Origin: Microthyrium microscopicum
Lineage: Eukaryota > Ascomycota > Dothideomycetes > Microthyriales > Microthyriaceae
DNA: 64,000 nucleotides
Assembly (NCBI GenBank): GCA_010405405.1
Contig: MU004236.1
Coordinates: forward strand, 62,001-126,000
Reading direction: 5' to 3'
Below, piece after piece: positions 11,640 to 22,090 of the stretch; within the stretch, counting starts at the first letter, position 1, and each line of letters begins with the position of its first letter. A program made the translations under genes and the position numbers. Below the pieces are notes generated by a model. The model worked only from the letters and a program-made list of their open reading frames with translations, had not been told where the DNA came from and searched no databases.

Positions 11640-13943
11640 ATGCAACGAGGCGTCACCATGCCCGACCGGGAAAGCTCCGCGTCAACATGGCAATTTCTAC
11701 AATCCGGAGTCAATCGTATCATGACAAAACTCGAAGAAGGCATGAACATGGTTGATTACATGGAACTCTATACTGCTGTCCATAACTTCTGTACTGCGCA
11801 AAAAGCTGTCGGCACCGGTGGATTTAGTCCCTCTGCTGGTGGCCGAGGCGGAGCGCACCTACTTGGTGAAGAACTCTATAAGCATCTCAAGGGATACTTG
11901 GACTCGCACTTGAAAGAAGTCCAGCAGACTTCACGGCAGTATAGTGGCGAAGACCTTCTACGATTCTACATTCGCGAATGGAAGCGGTACACAACAGCGG
12001 CGGGATTTAATAACAATCTATTCCGCTATCTGAACCGCCACTGGGTTAAGCGCGAGATGGATGAAGGAAAGAAGAATGTTTATGACATCTACACCTTGCA
12101 CTTGGTTCGTTGGAAAGAGAACATGTTTGTCCAGACCAATTCCACGGTCATGGAAGCTGTTCTAAAGCTTGTCGAAAAACAGCGAAACGGCGAAACTATT
12201 GAGCACTCCATGATCAAGACACTGGTCCAGTCTTTCGTTTCTCTCGGTCTCGACGAGACAGATTCGACAAAGGGCAACCTGGATGTCTACAAAACCTACT
12301 TTGAGAAGCCATTCCTCGATGCTACTGGCCAATACTATGCTCGAGAGTCAAAGCAATTCCTGGCAGAGAATAGTGTGGTGGAATATATGAAGAAGGCTGA
12401 AGCGCGATTGGATGAAGAGAAGGAACGTGTTGATCTGTATCTGCTTCCCGATATTCTTCAGCCTCTCAACCGAAAGTGTGAGGAGAGCCTTATTGCAGAT
12501 CACTCTACAATCCTACGGGAAGAGTTTCAAGTACTACTCGACAATGACCGACAGGAGGATCTTGGCCGCATGTATAAATTGTTATCTCGAATCCCTGATG
12601 GTCTAGAGCCACTTCGACAGCGTTTCGAAGCACACGTCAAGAAATCCGGTCTATCAGCTGTAGAAAAGATTGCCGCCGAGACCGACAATGTTGAGCCTAA
12701 GATTTACGTCGACACCCTGTTGGAGGTCCACGACCAATATGCTGCACTTGTCAAAGATGCTTTCCGCGGCGAGGCCGATTTTGTTCGTTCACTCGATAAC
12801 GCATGCCGTGACTTTGTCAACCGCAACAAGCTTTGTACAGGCAGCTCAACCAAGTCACCGGAACTACTTGCAAAGTACGCACATACTCTCTTGTCACGGA
12901 CGAGCGCCAAGATGTCTGAAGAGGACGACATGGACAAGACTCAGTCGCAAATAATGACTGTGTTCAAGTATATTGAAGACAAAGACGTGTTTCAAAACTT
13001 CTATCGCCGCAATCTTGCCAAACGACTGGTCAATGCTGGATCATCGGATGACGCTGAGATGTTGATGATTGGAAAGTTGAAGGATGCTTGCGGTTTCGAG
13101 TACACCACCAAACTCCAACGCATGTTCCAGGATATTCAAACTTCGAAAGATCTCAACTCGAACTTTAAGGATTTCCTTCAACAAAACTATGATGGTGAAG
13201 AGCAAAAGGCTTCAGTGGATGCTGCGTTTAACATTCTATCCACTTCAGTATGGCCACTCCATCCTCCAACCACAACCTTTGCCCCTCCGCCCGTTCTACA
13301 ACGTACTTGCGATCGTTTCGGTACTTTCTACAATGGAAAGCACTCAGGGCGAAAACTTACCTGGTTGTGGCAGCTATGTCGTGGTGAGATTCGTGCAAAC
13401 TATGCCAAGTTCCAAGGCAAGATGCCCTATACCTTCCAAGTCTCGACCTACCAAATAGGAATTCTACTTCTGTTCAATGATGCCAGCACACTCGATTACG
13501 GCCAAATCGAAGATGCTACCAAGCTCCACAAGGACACTTTGGACCCATGTCTAAACCTGTTCATCAAGGCCAAGGTTCTTACCGCCCGTCCAGAAGGCGG
13601 CAAACCTGAAGTTGGAACTTCCTACACCCTCAACACTGGATTCAAGAACAAGAAAGTCAAGGTCAACCTCAACATCACCATCAAGTCGGAAGCCAAGCAA
13701 GAAGTTGACGAGACGCACAAGACTATCGAAGAGGACCGTAAGCTGCTTATCCAATCGGCCATTGTCCGCGTGATGAAAAGCCGAAAGGAACTCAAGCACT
13801 CGCAGCTCATTGCAGAGACCATCGCGCTCATCAAAGGCCGTTTTGCACCAAAAGTCCAAGACATCAAAAAGTGCATTGAGATGCTCATTGAAAAGGAATA
13901 TCTCGACCGCCAAGGCGAAGACGAGATCAAGTACCTTGCATAA
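11640..13943 (+). CDS. CUL1: Cullin-1, scaffold of SCF ubiquitin ligases, 767 aa
   Basis: A single uninterrupted exon. Cullin-1 (yeast Cdc53, Aspergillus CulA) links Skp1/F-box substrate receptors at its N-terminus to the Rbx1 RING protein at its C-terminus. The N-terminal cullin repeats begin with STWQFLQSGVNRIMTKLEEGM and VDYMELYTAVHNFCT. The cullin homology domain includes YIEDKDVFQNFYRRNLAKRL and FGTFYNGKHSGRKLTWLW. The C-terminal winged helix carries the neddylation site IVRVMKSRKELKH, with the modified lysine expected at about residue 713, and ends with the usual DEIKYLA. I chose ATG 11640 (MQRGVTMPDRES); ATG 11658 is an alternative two lines of sequence later. The F-box protein at 50.4-52.1 kb would be a natural type of partner, but it is not linked. 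Confidence 0.96.
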   Translation: MQRGVTMPDRESSASTWQFLQSGVNRIMTKLEEGMNMVDYMELYTAVHNFCTAQKAVGTGGFSPSAGGRGGAHLLGEELYKHLKGYLDSHLKEVQQTSRQYSGEDLLRFYIREWKRYTTAAGFNNNLFRYLNRHWVKREMDEGKKNVYDIYTLHLVRWKENMFVQTNSTVMEAVLKLVEKQRNGETIEHSMIKTLVQSFVSLGLDETDSTKGNLDVYKTYFEKPFLDATGQYYARESKQFLAENSVVEYMKKAEARLDEEKERVDLYLLPDILQPLNRKCEESLIADHSTILREEFQVLLDNDRQEDLGRMYKLLSRIPDGLEPLRQRFEAHVKKSGLSAVEKIAAETDNVEPKIYVDTLLEVHDQYAALVKDAFRGEADFVRSLDNACRDFVNRNKLCTGSSTKSPELLAKYAHTLLSRTSAKMSEEDDMDKTQSQIMTVFKYIEDKDVFQNFYRRNLAKRLVNAGSSDDAEMLMIGKLKDACGFEYTTKLQRMFQDIQTSKDLNSNFKDFLQQNYDGEEQKASVDAAFNILSTSVWPLHPPTTTFAPPPVLQRTCDRFGTFYNGKHSGRKLTWLWQLCRGEIRANYAKFQGKMPYTFQVSTYQIGILLLFNDASTLDYGQIEDATKLHKDTLDPCLNLFIKAKVLTARPEGGKPEVGTSYTLNTGFKNKKVKVNLNITIKSEAKQEVDETHKTIEEDRKLLIQSAIVRVMKSRKELKHSQLIAETIALIKGRFAPKVQDIKKCIEMLIEKEYLDRQGEDEIKYLA

Positions 13944-14840
13944 GTTCATACTTGGTACGATATCTGTTTTGGCACAAAAGCTGTTTCTTTGCTGCTTTCC
14001 GCTCGGCGTATTGTGGCTGAGTTGATACCACTTCAGACTCTTCTGGTCCGTCTGCTTGGACAAAATATTGGACAACAACACTACCCCCATCATCATCATC
14101 ACACATTTTCCCCACCCCCGTTGGTACTGTTTGGCCAGCAAACTGATACCTTTTTCTCTTTGTAGAACCCTACCCACACCGAAATTATTCTTCCCTGTAT
14201 TACTGCGAAGGTGTGCTCATGTCAAAGTGTTGCCGTGGTTACATAGGATTACACAATTGTGCAAGCGGCGAAAATAGAGGATGGATGGGCTGTTTAGTTG
14301 TAGTATTCATGAATAGAAGAATCAATGCGTCACACGATCAGATTTTCATGTTGAGAATATCTTCGGATAGTGTTTTCTATGTGAAAGGTTGGATGAATAG
14401 GGCCGTCGTAAACTACATAAGGGCAGCAATTCATGCAAAGCATGTTGTGAAGAGAACTTTATCGCGCGAAAATACTTTGGAAATATAAAACTACGATTAG
14501 TGTATTGCAAGTCATTTCACAGTTCTCGTCTCGCGTGCTTTGATGAATCTAAACATATAGATCAGATTGATGGTGGAAAGGGCCGATAGATCCTGCTTCA
14601 GAATTGTCAACTCATTTATCAAATCCCTACCTGTAATCCTTGCGATTGATCATGCAGCCAAGAATTCACATCAGGACCACATCATGTCAGGTTGGATGAA
14701 ACAATAATTTGTGGAATATGTTTGATTTTGTAACGCTAGAATTACCAAGCAGGTAGTATTAGGTATGATGCAAACTATTTATCATCCTCAACCAGCAATG
14801 CTATTACTTCTTCCGAACACCTATAAGGTAATTTCCATCC
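13944..14840. other. Intergenic, convergent 3' regions
   Basis: Nearly 900 bp between the cullin stop and the stop of a minus-strand gene. I see only short frames without coding character; 3' UTRs are expected at both edges. Confidence 0.55.
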
Positions 14841-15266
14841 TTACAACATACCAACAACAGCAAGACCAGCACCGACGAGAGCACCGAAAGCTGGAACATT
14901 GCTTGGCATAGCAGCACCAGTAGCAGCACTAGCAGCCGATGAAGCAGCACTGCTGCCTGCAGAGACGGCACTGCTGTGAGCACTTGATCCAGCGCTGGTG
15001 AGAGAAGACAACTTGCTGTTGAGCGAGCTGATGGCACCGCTGGAAGTAGCGCCAGCGAGCGAAGAGGTGATGGAGCCGGCGGCACCGCTGACGGAGCTGG
15101 CGACGGAGGACTCCTTGGAGGCGATGGAGGAGAGGACGGAGGTGGCTTGGCTGAGAACGCTGGAGACGACGCCGGTGTTGGTGCCGGAGACGATGGGGGT
15201 GTTGGTTGTGCCTTGAGCGGTGGCGATGGCCGCGAGGGTGGAGAGGATGATTGCTGAGGCCTTCAT
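14841..15266 (-). CDS. GPI-anchored Ser/Ala-rich cell-surface protein, 141 aa
   Basis: The single exon starts at ATG 15266 with MKASAIILSTLAAIATAQG, a clean secretion signal with a likely cut after residue 17-18. The mature part is very rich in Ser, Ala and Thr (repeated SSxxS and ASS words) and almost free of charge, as in fungal wall mannoproteins that are heavily O-glycosylated. The C-terminus ends with a hydrophobic run (PAFGALVGAGLAVVGML) after small residues (GAAMPS), which fits a GPI-attachment signal. So the protein is probably anchored to the plasma membrane or wall. No enzyme domain is visible. A TATA-like box lies about 120 bp upstream. The frame is open further upstream to 15401, but the signal peptide decides this start. 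Confidence 0.85.
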   Translation of the reverse strand: MKASAIILSTLAAIATAQGTTNTPIVSGTNTGVVSSVLSQATSVLSSIASKESSVASSVSGAAGSITSSLAGATSSGAISSLNSKLSSLTSAGSSAHSSAVSAGSSAASSAASAATGAAMPSNVPAFGALVGAGLAVVGML

Positions 15267-15387
15267 GATGATGATTGTGTGTGTGAAGAGTTGGTTTTGG
15301 TTTGGATTGGTTTGTATAGGAATTGGAGATTTGGTTTGTGAAGAGTGAATGTAGGAAGAAGAGGAGAGCGAGCTGAGCGACAGAGAG

Positions 15388-15397
15388 TTATATATGA
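15388..15397 (-). promoter_or_regulatory. TATA-like box upstream of the GPI-anchored Ser-rich gene
   Basis: On the minus strand the sequence reads TCATATATAA, about 120 nt before the ATG at 15266, a plausible TATA position. Confidence 0.5.
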
Positions 15398-18327
15398 GCA
15401 TGCAAGACGTGAGCTACGTAATTAGGAACCAGAACTGGAAACATCAGCCCAAGACCAGGCGACCAATTGGCATGGACGATGTAGGCAGTGTCGACCCACT
15501 TTGCTAAGGAAAACATTGGAAACAACAATGGGAATGGTTGGCCCCCTGCCGTCTCCCGACTTTGGAGCCATTGATTGAAACACAGAGTGTACATGTCCAA
15601 GGGAACCTGCCTGCGTCCAGCCTGTCTGCAGGGACCTGACCAAGCAACACCAAGCGTTATGCCAGCACTCAACGCACAATCCAGAATGTATGTGGCACTA
15701 TGGCACTAGCAACTGTACCTGCACGGGAAAGCAAAGAGTAGATCCGATGCTTACCTACTTTGCCATGGTTTTTCTGTCTCTTTTCTCGGATGTCACGGAC
15801 AACAGCAGGGATTCAAAGTGTCCAGAGTGGCCATTTACGTACCAACTAATGGAAACTATCCATTTCTAGAATGACCGCGCCACAGTCGTCGATGTCTTTT
15901 GCAGGGCGATCTTCGATCTGATGCCATGTTTTCAACCAACCGATGGTGGAGAGCTGCGGTCATCGTTGTCGTCAGTGTGGCTCCAGACACATGGAACAAG
16001 AAGGCTGTGAAGTACATGAGGTAAACCCCCACTACCCCTGCTCGTTTCTTGACCAACTCTCCACTTGTTCTGTGAAAAGTAGAAAGTGGGAGAAAGGTCT
16101 GGACGGATTTTACGATGGACACCAGGGGAAGCTTTCCGTTGTGGCGTTAATTGTCCCCGGAAAATCAGATGTATGGATCAAAAATGGATGTGTCGTAAAA
16201 CCCGCCGAGCCTCCCAACAGAAACCTGCTTTTGCTCACATGCATCAAGCAAGACCTGCATAAACTTTGCATTTATACTAGTATTCTTTCCATCCACTGCA
16301 CGGCCGTTGGCCCAGGAACTGTTCCAGGAACCTACCCGAACAATTAAATCACCTGTTCCAGAGTGTCATCTCGGGTACCTGAATTTTAATATCATGTTGC
16401 TACCGTAACCTTGGAAAAGTTGAGAAAACCTCAACGGTTACAAACGAAATTGTCAATGACGATGTCAGGGCAACAACCGCCAGAGAACGGTTGCGAAGAA
16501 AAAGCAGGGCACCAAAGAAGGTTCTTGCGCAGTGGCGGACGATCTTAACATTCAGTTCTTGTGTCATCCTGGCATTTTATTTACAAGATGCACCAATTGG
16601 TTCGGCCTGTCGATTGTTTCCTGTCTGTTTCTAAGAGGAGTGAGAAATTGGCCACTACGGCGCGACCGCAAACTTCCTGCTGGCTCCTGCTTGCTCCTGC
16701 TTGTGCTGTGCCAACTATTTTTCCACGCTATGCTTTCCGTCATAGCGGTTTCAGTGAGCGGACCTTCTTCAAACATTGATTCTCCGCCAATGTCTTATGC
16801 CCGTGCGGCGGTATGGTGTACAATAATCACGATTCTATTCCTTTTGCTGACGTCGGAGGAGCTTGTGAGCTGGAAGGAAAAAGGCTGGGGGCCAGACGCA
16901 GTCAAATGTGCCCCGCAAGAAGAGGTGCTTAAACATTCCACTTCCGTCATACTATTACTCGGCGAGTCCGCAATAGGAAACGTACGAGGCGTTGGCAAGC
17001 GAATCAGGCAAAGCTCATGCAGAAGGATTCGCGCTAAAAGAAGTTTATGTTGGCGACGCACCGACCTGCGAGGCTGCGACGGAGCTCTCCCTGCAGTTTG
17101 TTGTTCATCAACTGTCTGGATTTCATGGCAGTGATTGATTTGATGAGAAAAGACGTGATTTTTCGGTGCTTCCATCCCAGCCAGATTGAACAATATGCCA
17201 TCGGTTCCACGCGAGAACGCGAGATCTAGAGCGTGTCGCGAACTCTAAAGGGAGATTTGCAGAACTACCCTGGTCTCATTAACCGCCCAATATCTCGCCT
17301 TCCACGCTTGTATTGAATACTATATTTTGGGAGAATAGTTGGCAACTCGTGGCTATGTTGCATGCGACCGGGAAATTAGCTAATTTGTCCACAAGGCAAT
17401 GGTAACGATCAGGCATGATGAGCTGTTTAGTTGCTATTTATTTTGTCCCTCGTTGCTTCTGGACCTGAGAGCTGCTAGAACATACCAGCAACCCATTCAT
17501 CAATTGAATTTTTCACACCTTTAAGAGTACGAGAATATATTTCTCATTGATGTATGATACACATCTCACATAAGCAAAGGCAAGTACTTCAAGACCTCGG
17601 AAGCTTGTTCGAATCCTTCAATCTGTTGTTTGTGCCTGGATTTCAACTCCATGTCTATCGTGAAATAACATCAGTCCATCTTGACAACAAGCCAATCTTC
17701 AATTCCCAATATCTCCACCAAAACTCTTCAAAAAAAGATAAAGCCGAGCACAACATAAGTCTCACCATCACACATACACAATAAGAAGAAAAAATCTCAA
17801 AATCGAAATGGCAAAAGCTCCCTGTTGAACCAGTGACCTCTTGGTCAATGGGTCAACAGGTACGAAAATCCGCTCCAGCGCCGAGTATAGCGTGCCTTTC
17901 AATATCGCACCTTCTCAGACCTAACTGGCGTAATTTTTCTCCGACCGGATTGGTTGGCCCCATGATGACTCAGACTGAAAGGAGTGTAGAAATCAGCGTT
18001 CACAATGGGGCCATTATTTGCTAAATGTTAGTGATCAAAAAGTGCCAATGGTTGGTATATGTAGAGATTGCTTTCCCAAATAGCTTATTAACTGCTAACA
18101 GACAACCTCGTAAGGGGCTCATTCTCTGAGGTTGGCTTGATATCAAGGAATGGAAAAATGAGTAGAAATCTGGTTTCATTTTCATCGTAACAGAATTATG
18201 ACTTCTGTTGTTTTTGTTAAGTTATATACACCGGCAACTTCACGACTCTTCTAGAATGCGATAATTTTCGATTCAATACTTTTTAAAACACATACATGAG
18301 ATATACCACACATTAATAGCCAACCCT
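15398..18327. other. Long gene-free stretch
   Basis: About 2.9 kb in which I find no gene I can support. The longest frame (16532-17134, plus) has no ATG at its start, changes from hydrophobic to Arg-rich without domain features, and is more likely chance. Two tRNA-like fragments were considered near 17,606 and 17,830 and rejected. Confidence 0.5.
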
Positions 18328-19317
18328 CATATGCCTTATCTCACTTAGTCAGACGGCGCAGCTACAGGGGTAGTAGGATCTAGCCAATCAGAGGTCATTC
18401 TACTCCCTCTATGACTTTTCGCTGCGCAGTCTAAGAGACTCTTATTCCGTTTATTAATATCTTAGCTTAACTTTTTGGCTTATTCTAAATATTCTTATGA
18501 ACCATAAAATAACGACGATAATTATCAAAAATATACTAAATTTAAATTATAGATTAGAACCTAAGCTTTAAGAAAAGCCTATTTTGAAGCTAATCTAATA
18601 CCTTTTAGCTTCTAGGATATTATTTCTATAGAGACAAAAAAATGCCAAGCTTAGTTAACTATTTCATCGTTTCATTACCTCTTGTTTATTTAATAACTAG
18701 AAGAGATATAGTAAATCTAAAAGAATGAGGCAATTTAGCTCGTTAAGATCTATAAGCATATATAGAGAAATATTAATAAAAAGTCGTTGTTGTTAAACTA
18801 AAGAAGCAATTAGAATAGAAGCTTTTTTAACCTTTTTAAAGACTTACTTTGCTAAAAGTAGACGAATTGAATTTCTAAAAGTACGCTTATCTTAAGTAGG
18901 AGCTAAGGATTATGCTCATTTTGTCCGTTTATTTATAACTACTATGGTTATTAAGTTATTCAAGTTAGAAGTTTTAGCCCAAAAAACTATGAATGTTAAC
19001 TTTAGTCACTAAAGCTTTATAAGACAACTAAAAGAGATATAAAGAATCTAATAAAAACAAAGAAAAGAGGAGAATAAGACGATTTTAGAAATATATAGAA
19101 AATTGCTTATTAAGATAAAATAAGATTATAGATGTTATTTCGAAGTAAAGAGAATTCATTAACAAAGTTAACAGGGCCCTTACCAAAAGTGAACAAGAGT
19201 CACTCAGACGTAGCAAGCTGCTTCAAAATACAGAATTCGTCCGTGCATAAACAGGGGTAGGGAGCCATAGCGACCTACAAGCAGCTTGCAACGTCTAAAA
19301 ACCTGAGATAACATATG
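18328..19317. mobile_element. Degenerate AT-rich transposon relic bounded by inverted repeats
   Basis: The left edge (CATATGCCTTATCTCAC, then AGACGGCGCAGC at 18351) mirrors the right edge read backwards (CATATGTTATCTCAG from 19317, then AGACGTTGCAAGCTGC). Each end also carries its own small hairpin: AGACGGCGCAGC/GCTGCGCAGTCT (18351-18432) and AGACGTAGCAAGCTGC/GCAGCTTGCAACGTCT (19206-19296). The word ACAGGGGTAG recurs in both end units. The 750 bp between them is extremely AT-rich, full of TA and with no open frame, as expected after repeat-induced point mutation or long decay. I found no target-site duplication, so the exact ends are uncertain. Confidence 0.6.
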
Positions 19318-19542
19318 CCGTAAAGACTCAATGATCTTGATTAAAATCTAATCCATTAGCTGATATTGCGCCCTTCCTTCACACACGTAGCCCAATCTCC
19401 AATGACAGTTCACATTCATACCAACTTACTTGACAGTCTCAAACAAAAGCTGATCAGGTGTTCCTAACGAAAGCCACGGATTATCTGCTATGATCCTTAT
19501 ATGATTAAAATATAGCCGAGAAAAGACGTATCTTTGCCGAAG

Positions 19543-20310
19543 ATGCTTTCATATCTCGCTCTATTCCTTATCCTACAAAATGCCAGCTATTTCACCAATG
19601 CCGCAACCGTCTACTTATGCGGAGACTCCACCATGGCAAAAGGCGGCCAAGGAATCGAAGGATGGGGTGAACACCTAGGCACCTTTCTCACCATCCCCGT
19701 GCAAAACAAAGCAATTGGCGGACGCTCCGTCCGCGGCTTCACCAACGAAGGTCGCTTTGATGCCGTCGCCAAAGTCGTCCAGCCAGGCGACACAGTGGTC
19801 ATAGAATTTGGGCGCAACGATGGCGGAACGCTCAAAAATGACTCTCGAGGCCAAGTACCCTGTCCTGGCGATGGAACGCAGACATGTGAAGGCAAATACA
19901 AAGATCAACCCGTGACAGTATACACATTTCCAGGATATCTGGCCCGGGCAGGAAAAGCTATGACAAGCAAGGGAGCGAAGGTTATCTTCTCGGCGATGTT
20001 GCCGCATAATATCTTCTGGACTTCAAAACCTGGCGCTGAACCGAATCTGAATCCTACACCGCCAAAGTTTGTGGAGTATGCGAAGAATGCGGTGTTGATG
20101 GTTGGACCGGGGGCGTCGTACGTTGATCATTGGGATTCGACGGTGAAGATGTATAGAGAGTTGGGAAAGGAGAAGACGTATGCGCTTTTTGCGAAAGAGG
20201 CTGATCCTATTCATACGAATGCGATTGGGGCTAAGAAAACGGCAGAGAGCTTTGTGAGAGCTGTACTTGAAGCGCAAGATCCACTGAAAGGGTATGTCAA
20301 GAAGTCGTAG
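19543..20310 (+). CDS. Secreted rhamnogalacturonan acetylesterase, CE12 / SGNH hydrolase, 255 aa
   Basis: Enzymes of this family remove acetyl groups from the rhamnogalacturonan I backbone of pectin outside the cell. The single exon starts at ATG 19543. Residues 1-20 are a signal peptide (MLSYLALFLILQ...). The SGNH blocks are all present: CGDSTMAKGG with nucleophile Ser29, the oxyanion Gly in AIGGRS near residue 60, GRNDGG with Asn92, and the C-terminal DPIHTN giving Asp221 and His224. The paired cysteines around CPGDGTQTCEG match RGAE-type loops. Length is as expected for CE12. An upstream in-frame TTG is not used as a start. It suggests a plant-material degrader or plant associate. No CBM is fused. 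Confidence 0.92.
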   Translation: MLSYLALFLILQNASYFTNAATVYLCGDSTMAKGGQGIEGWGEHLGTFLTIPVQNKAIGGRSVRGFTNEGRFDAVAKVVQPGDTVVIEFGRNDGGTLKNDSRGQVPCPGDGTQTCEGKYKDQPVTVYTFPGYLARAGKAMTSKGAKVIFSAMLPHNIFWTSKPGAEPNLNPTPPKFVEYAKNAVLMVGPGASYVDHWDSTVKMYRELGKEKTYALFAKEADPIHTNAIGAKKTAESFVRAVLEAQDPLKGYVKKS

Positions 20311-21040
20311 TCAATAAGATTCAAATCATAATTACCCCCGGGAGTCAAAATGAACGGGCTATACAAGTGGTTGTTTCCGACAATTGCGATGTCTGCCATG
20401 GCATTTTTTAATGTAAAGATGCTGTATTTTGTTTCCTATTTGACAAAGCATTGGTACTTGACCGAACTCATTGATAACGACCTCCTTGAGAAAAGAGGAA
20501 CTAGAACAGTACCAACACGACCTTCTTTGAAGTTCTTGTCGCCATCTGCGCGCAATACATATTCTTATCATTTCATCCTCAAAACCATGACACAAATATA
20601 CGCACTATATTCTTTCCAAACCTTATGTATTCTCCTAAAGATCTAGTCCACGTCGTGTGTTTCTTACTATTCATTTGTTCTTTGTGGACTTACTCGCTCT
20701 CTGAAGTTACAGTGACAGTTGAGTAATTCTTTGTCCTATTTACATCAACTTGCATGCCTGTAGAATGCCGTTGTCTCACATACGTGTCTGGGAAACCAAG
20801 AGACAACTTGGATATTGAGACAGAGCTGGTGTCTTAGTGATGGGCTGTCAAATTGGCTTGCAGTGTCTGGCTTTGACAACGTGAGATAAGCCCGCTGAGC
20901 GGTTATGTAGGCAGTATGTAAGTCTTGACCTAAATATTCATGCGCAAACTTGCGAATATAAAATATCGTCTTATCTCATCACGTTCCAATCCATCCCAAA
21001 TCAATCGACCAAAGTCTCGTACCACCAAGCAAGAAACACC
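20311..21040. other. Intergenic
   Basis: A 98-codon frame at 20350-20646 starts with ATG but lacks coding features and lies where the esterase 3' UTR is expected. A TATA-like AATATAAAAT sits at 20954-20963, about 87 bp before the next gene. Confidence 0.45.
20954..20963 (+). promoter_or_regulatory. TATA-like box upstream of the 124-aa gene
   Basis: The sequence reads AATATAAAAT; the distance to ATG 21041 fits a core promoter. Confidence 0.45.
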
Positions 21041-21415
21041 ATGACTTACTCCAAGCAAACCATCAAAGGTGTCCAATTTTGGGACCCCAGAGAGCTCCTA
21101 GGATTCAAAGACGACGACTACAAAGTCGACAACTGTGCTTCAATCACCTGGGATGAGTGTGGAATGAAGCGTTGTTGCAATCGGATACACGCCGCCGACC
21201 GAGAGATTGCCTCACAAATCTTGGACGACATGTCACAACTACACCCACTCAGCAGGGAGGTGGACGTTTGCCTACAACGACTGGCTGTGACCGCCATGTG
21301 CAACACTCATAAAGAGCCGACATTAGGTTCTCTTGCGCTGAAAGTTTGGAGAGATATTCTTCTCCAACAATTTGGCAGATGCCATATCAAAGGCCTTCAC
21401 CGACCACCCATGTAG
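21041..21415 (+). CDS. Small Cys-containing hypothetical protein, 124 aa
   Basis: The single exon starts at ATG 21041 in good context (CACCATGAC) with a TATA-like box upstream. Residues 28-85 contain a spaced Cys pattern (CASITWDECGMKRCCNRI, then helix-rich AADREIASQILDDM and a later CLQRLAVTAMC). This resembles the small Cys module that precedes DUF1766 (T5orf172/GIY-YIG-like) domains in other fungal proteins, where a CxxxTxxGxRCxxxI pattern is followed by a helix. The nuclease-like part is absent, so this could be a stand-alone module, a truncated gene or a lineage-specific protein. A GTATGT donor just after the stop leaves open a longer spliced form. There is no signal peptide. Family assignment is tentative. 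Confidence 0.6.
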   Translation: MTYSKQTIKGVQFWDPRELLGFKDDDYKVDNCASITWDECGMKRCCNRIHAADREIASQILDDMSQLHPLSREVDVCLQRLAVTAMCNTHKEPTLGSLALKVWRDILLQQFGRCHIKGLHRPPM

Positions 21416-21517
21416 CTAGGTGGTGGTATGTATCTCCTTTTGCAATTCTTTGAATGCCATGATTGATATGTGTAGAACTTTGCCGTTTGATAATGATCAA
21501 ATTGCGGACTGGAGTCA

Positions 21518-21728
21518 AACGGCATGGCAAAATAAATGGCGTACTCCTTTCTACTCTGATGGCACCCAGATGCTACGCTTGGTGATCAAGTGCTTTATTT
21601 GCCATAACCGGCGTTTAGGCTGGGGATCTTTGTTAGATACGATGGGAATTAAAGCACCTTTTGGTTAGCAGCGCTGGTGGTAGCCATCAGAGTAGATGGG
21701 AGTACGCCATTTATTTTGCCATGCCGTT
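21518..21728. repeat. Inverted repeat, 46-bp arms, hairpin-forming
   Basis: The left arm 21518-21563 (AACGGCATGGCAAAATAAAT...) and right arm 21683-21728 are reverse complements with about two mismatches over 46 bp, separated by 119 bp. The arms are not AT-rich simple sequence. The unit sits 100 bp downstream of the 124-aa gene on the same strand and could lie in its 3' UTR. It could be a foldback MITE or a local inverted duplication; I saw no target duplication. Confidence 0.85.
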
Positions 21729-22090
21729 GTGGAGTGTCAGAGGGAATAAGCACTAAGTAAGAAATTAAGAACATCAATACTACTAGACTTGAGGCCAATA
21801 AATTTGTGAATTGTGATTTGTCCCAGTTATTTAGCTTTTCCTACTTCTATGTCTAGAATTTGAGTGTACCTATGCCACTGTTTTGAGCGTTATGTGTGTC
21901 CGCTCAAACCATAGTCCATAATACAACACTTCTATTGATTTATCGTCTTGCCAACGTTTCGGTTCTTTCTGCAACTTTGTGACCCACTTCGCGGCATGTA
22001 GCTTGAAATCATGGTTCCACTCGTTGAGTTGACCCTTCTCAGCTGCTTACAAGATCCTAGAGTGCCATTCATGCCGCCTGGTGCTCTACT
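21729..22090. other. Intergenic
   Basis: About 360 bp with no frame or repeat that I can support. Confidence 0.5.

Noticed and set aside
16532-17134. 200-codon open frame, hydrophobic then Arg/Cys-rich
   Set aside because: Starts with GTG, lacks an early ATG, has no domain or consistent composition; long gene-free context makes a chance ORF likely.
17600-17625. B-box-like GTTCGAATCC
   Set aside because: The surrounding bases do not form a T stem or any cloverleaf.
17820-17880. Minus-strand tRNA-like piece with GGTTCAAC and flanking CCTGTTGA/TCAACAGG
   Set aside because: Only one T-arm-like element with a mismatch; no acceptor stem or A box.
20350-20646. 98-codon ORF after the rhamnogalacturonan acetylesterase
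   Set aside because: Lies in the expected 3' UTR, composition is not coding-like and no domain is visible.
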